In this document: positions 60,001-64,000 of the stretch, piece after piece
How the letters are laid out: each line of letters opens with the position of its first letter
Position numbering within the stretch: position 1 is the stretch's first letter
From: Gentiana macrophylla
Lineage: Eukaryota > Streptophyta > Magnoliopsida > Gentianales > Gentianaceae
Assembly (NCBI GenBank): GCA_026214975.1
Contig: JAOBSW010000818.1
Span: forward strand, 1-64,000
DNA length: 64,000 nt
Direction of reading: 5' to 3'
Notes under the pieces: generated by a model
Database searches by the model: none
What the model was told of the DNA's origin: nothing
The model's input: only the letters and a program-made list of their open reading frames with translations
Translations under genes and position numbers: made by a program

Positions 60001-60896
60001 CACATTCACCTCCAATACAAAGAAGCAGTCTCATTCTTCTAAGAACTACGCATTTTTGCTTGATCCTTTAAAAAGGGTACGTAGGCCGTCTCTCCAGGCT
60101 CGGCTCATAATCAAACACACCACCCTCCTCATCTTGCTCCACAAAAGCTCCATCTTCTTTCTTGAGCTCCGCCGCACCTCACCGGAGAAATCACCCATAA
60201 TCAGCTAGATATCCACCTCAAAATCCATATACCGCAAACCTGATATTTCTGACAATATCATCCGTTATGTAATATTCTCATTTCTTTGCATTCAATTGCA
60301 TTTCATTATATTCTAGTCATTCTACTAATTTTTCAACATTGAAAATGGACTCTAAGTCATTAGGATAAAGAATATTCCTCGAACAAATACGAAGAGAATT
60401 GTTTTTTGGGTATAAAAAATATTACAATAACAACAATCGTACAATAACAATTGCACACAACACATTTTAATATATTCGTTCATAATATCAGACTAATTTT
60501 TCAATATGGGTCTAAATATAATCAAATGTGCAAACATGTGTTATTTCAATTGGTAAGATAACATCTCTACTACTCCTAAGGGAATAGTTCAGCTATATAA
60601 GAACATATATGTTTTAGTAACATTTTTGTCTTTGAATTGAGATGTGTGGGAACTCAATCTGATGGATCGACTTTTTCTGAACATTTTAATGTGTACAGAT
60701 GCAAACAAAACCAGCATAAGTCCCGATTTTTATTTTTCACAAAACTCTATAAACGGGACAGGAGGGCCCTTTAAGTTGAGACCAACGTTTTTTTTTAATG
60801 AAGATAACATCTCTACCTAAAAAATAAGGACAGACATAAATAGTGGAATCAAAGGTAAGAATAGGGGAATGGCCATCATTTAAGGCATCTGGTATC

Positions 60897-61074
60897 AAAA
60901 AATTCTATCCTAAGGACTATCTGTTAGCAGGAGGCTCGTCACGTGGGAGAATCTGGACCACACAATTTCCACACACGGGCACTCGTGTGTATTCCACCTC
61001 TCGAAGCGTGTGGTCGAGATCCGCCACGTAGACAGTTTCCTACTAAGGCGCGTCCTACAAGTAGAAACGACTCT
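60897..61074. mobile_element. Same MITE, array copy 2
   Basis: The copy of 57742-57912 carried by the tandem duplication, with the same left flank TCTGGTATC and a right flank altered to TCCGGTATC. Its arms have more differences than the surrounding AT-rich text. Confidence 0.75.
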
Positions 61075-61139
61075 TCCGGTATCGCCAGGGCAAAATACTT
61101 CTTCCTAGGGCAACACATTAATAATATAATTGATTTGAC

Positions 61140-64000
61140 AAAAGTGTACGCCACAAATGACGAGCCTATTTTCACGCCGATACGTCTGATGGCAGCCCAA
61201 CAAGTGTACGCCACGGCGAATGAGGAAGGTTATGAAGACGGGTTCGAACCAAGTCATCCTTGGCATGCGGACAATCTCAAAAGGTAATTCATGTAGTAAT
61301 CGGCTTGGGTTATGGCGCCATCTTACCGTTACGACGTGAATGGGCTCGCTTCTTTTGTAGTCCAGATTCATGTGTGGTCCAGATCATCTCGCGTGGCGAG
61401 CGCCTCTACTAGGAGTCCCTCTGAAAGAAACGACCTCTCAGTATCGCCGCTTTGATGAAATGAAAGCGCAAATATAGAGTATTGTGAACAACTTACCAGG
61501 GCGATCAACGGTCCCATCAGGCCCATGATCTGTCTCCATGCCTTTACGAAGGCTAGTCTTCGGTCGGTTTGTCCGTCTACAGATGACCAATAAAAGCGAT
61601 CCGTAGAGCGGTTCATTTTCTTGTGTCCGCTAGTTGGTCGTTTCTCCCAATCTCACCGGCTTGTCCATCTTTGGTCGTCGATTATTTGCGCACGCGTTAA
61701 GTACTCACCACATATGCAAAGCGGACGATCGGTACAAAAACAAGAAAATAAGACAAATATTCGAATGACACTAATGCGATTGTGCCCGCCGAGCTCAACC
61801 TTCCCGGCTAAATCTTATTTTTTCGACAACAGGGTAGCGGACTCCTTTCCTGAAGAGAGGCATCGGGCCTCGATTGATCAATTGTCACCCTAGACTTTAT
61901 GAGAGGCGGGAATCTTCTCGCCATTCTGCCCGCCGTCATCTTGGTAAGCGGGATAGTCCCTTGAATCACCAGGCCTCACCTACCTCTTGGCGCCAATCAG
62001 TATCTCTAGGCCGCTTCGCCTACTATTTTTTGTCGAACGACCGCTTGGCTCGCTTACTTAAAGCCGCACGGATGTTGACCTTGGGAGGATCAAATTTATC
62101 AATCTTCTCAAAGCGCCGCTCCCCTCATACAAAGAAGACGGCTTATGGCCTTCACGCTTGCGAAGAGGCTTACGCCTTCATCATGAAGCGGCTTACGACG
62201 CTTCACCTTGCGGCGGCTTACGGCCTAAAAGCATGTCCACTTCATAGCGTGGCACCTAAGCCCGTCCGCTTATAGCACGGTATCCGGTCCGTCGGCCATA
62301 ACGCAACCCCCGTGGCGAGTCGCTTTATGCCATAAAAGCTGCCTAAGACCGTCAGCTTCATAGTGCGACATCCGGGTCCGTTCGCTTCATAGCGCGGCCC
62401 CTGCTGCGAGTCACTTTATTCCATAAAAGTTGCCTAAGCCCGTCCGCTTCACAGCGCGGCACTTTAAGCCCGTACGCTTCAAAGCGCACGTCACAGCAAG
62501 TTGTGTCTACGCCATAAAATAATGTTAAGCCCGACTCCAGCTCGGCATCGTATTTGAAACTCGCCCTCGAGCAAACCTTCTATAAGCCCGACTCCAGCTC
62601 GATCGGCATCATACTTGGAGCTCTCACTCGAGCGAATCTTTTGTCTCCCTGCAAAAGTCATCAGCGACTTTACTCCATGCCTCACACTTGTATAGTGAAG
62701 AGCTCAAGAAGTATGGGGCCATTGATATGCCAAAATCGGCAAGGCCCCGCTTCGAATCCAGAAAAGAGATATAAGCCCAGTGATAGGTAAGGTCCTCGGC
62801 CCAGCTCCGCCTCATGCTATCACGATCCTCATCACTAGACAAGGTAACGGAATGAAGCAAAGAAACAAGAAGCTTGATATAAAGCATTGGGGGCCGACCC
62901 ACTCGCCTCTAGCTCGCCATCCTTCAACACAACTAGGCAACAAAGTTCAGATACGACGATCTCCAAACTTGGCACTCTAAGTCCGACCTCACTCGGCACT
63001 CTCTTACCGGCTCGTCCAGCGGTCTTTCTCGGCACCACAAAGCCTTCAACGAGTCCGCTGGGCTCTAAGCAGCCTACTCGAGTTCTCACCCTTGCCTTGC
63101 CACCGCTCTCTCTCTCTAGTGGCACCTCATGACCTCTATAAATATCACATTCACCTCCAATACAAAGAAGCAGTCTCATTCTTCTAAGAACTACGCATTT
63201 TTGCTTGATCCTTTAAAAAGGGTACGTAGGCCGTCTCTCCAGGCTCGGCTCATAATCAAACACACCACCCTCCTCATCTTGCTCCACAAAAGCTCCATCT
63301 TCTTTCTTGAGCTCCGCCGCACCTCACCGGAGAAATCACCCATAATCAGCTAGATATCCACCTCAAAATCCATATACCGCAAACCTGATATTTCTGACAA
63401 TATCATCCGTTATGTAATATTCTCATTTCTTTGCATTCAATTGCATTTCATTATATTCTAGTCATTCTACTAATTTTTCAACATTGAAAATGGACTCTAA
63501 GTCATTAGGATAAAGAATATTCCTCGAACAAATACGAAGAGAATTGTTTTTTGGGTATAAAAAATATTACAATAACAACAATCGTACAATAACAATTGCA
63601 CACAACACATTTTAATATATTCGTTCATAATATCAGACTAATTTTTCAATATGGGTCTAAATATAATCAAATGTGCAAACATGTGTTATTTCAATTGGTA
63701 AGATAACATCTCTACTACTCCTAAGGGAATAGTTCAGCTATATAAGAACATATATGTTTTAGTAACATTTTTGTCTTTGAATTGAGATGTGGGGAACTCA
63801 ATCTGATGGATCGACTTTTCTGAACATTTTAATGTGTACAGATGCAAACAAAACCAGCATAAGTCCCGATTTTTATTTTTCACAAAACTCTATAAACGGG
63901 ACAGGAGGGCCCTTTAAGTTGAGACCAACGTTTTTTTTTAATGAAGATAACATCTCTACCTAAAAAATAAGGACAGACATAAATAGTGGAATCAAAGGTA
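61140..64000 (+). repeat. Tandem array copy 3, continues past the window end
   Basis: Landmarks: pol tail at 61206, GATGAAATGAAAGCGC at 61455, ATGCCAAAATCGGC at 62727, AT-rich block from 63387. It shares the half-MITE junction with copy 2, and its AT-rich block appears identical to that of copy 2. The window ends inside this copy just before the MITE position. Confidence 0.85.
63135..63144 (+). promoter_or_regulatory. TATA box, array copy 3
   Basis: CTATAAATAT, same context as in copy 1. Confidence 0.55.

Larger units (their letters stand above)
57981..61139 (+). repeat. Tandem array copy 2
   Basis: About 3.16 kb. Landmarks: pol tail at 58038, GATGAAATGAAAGCGC at 58283, ATGCCAAAATCGGC at 59571, AT-rich block from 60238, MITE at 60897. 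In place of copy 1's unique 570 bp it has about 80 bp that look like half a MITE (58195-58275). Confidence 0.85.

Overview
The window is nuclear DNA of a flowering plant, most likely a eudicot. It is AT-rich and dominated by LTR retrotransposons of the Tat and Athila lineages of Ty3/gypsy. It also holds a plant LINE, a TRIM and several MITEs. Only one intact host gene is visible: a four-exon gene on the minus strand (36532-39002) for a GT47 exostosin-family protein closest to the xylan-related FRA8/IRX7/F8H group. All judgements are by eye from the sequence; no database search was run.

Layout. 1-2345: two adjacent elements with inverted arms, each filled with short degenerate tandem repeats. 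2346-4267: intergenic. 4280-34219: a nested retrotransposon block. Its outer frame is a 5'-truncated LINE bounded by a 12-bp target-site duplication (4268-4279 and 34220-34231). Three things inserted into this LINE: a Tat element (A, 4288-14454, minus, TSD GTTAG), an Athila-type element (B, 14510-31863, minus) and a tandem TRIM array (32205-33089). A second Athila element (C, 18544-29096, minus) sits inside B. All pol genes here are broken by stops or frameshifts. A later repair event copied 260 bp of LINE plus B sequence into A's left LTR. A deletion fused C's right LTR to B's gag.

34232-36384: intergenic, with one clear Mutator-like MITE. 36385-39002: the GT47 gene. 39003-48305: AT-rich intergenic DNA with MITEs, short tandem duplications and two pyrimidine-rich arrays whose other strand is G-rich.

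48311-64000: a decayed plus-strand Ty3/gypsy element (D) with an LTR-like promoter, gag remnants and a possible integrase tail. Its leader/gag is split by a solo LTR (E), which is itself split by another solo LTR (F). From about 54.37 kb to the window end, the distal part of D, its LTR and flanking DNA are repeated in tandem about three times with a period near 3.15 kb. Differences between these copies concentrate at CAG/CTG sites, which suggests either methylation-linked sequencing error or a methylation-linked mutation process.

I found no CRISPR array, bacterial-type operon, rRNA or convincing tRNA gene, and no clearly new biological system. The most informative content is the reconstructable insertion and repair history, the tandem TRIM, the retroelement-derived tandem array and the CAG/CTG anomaly.
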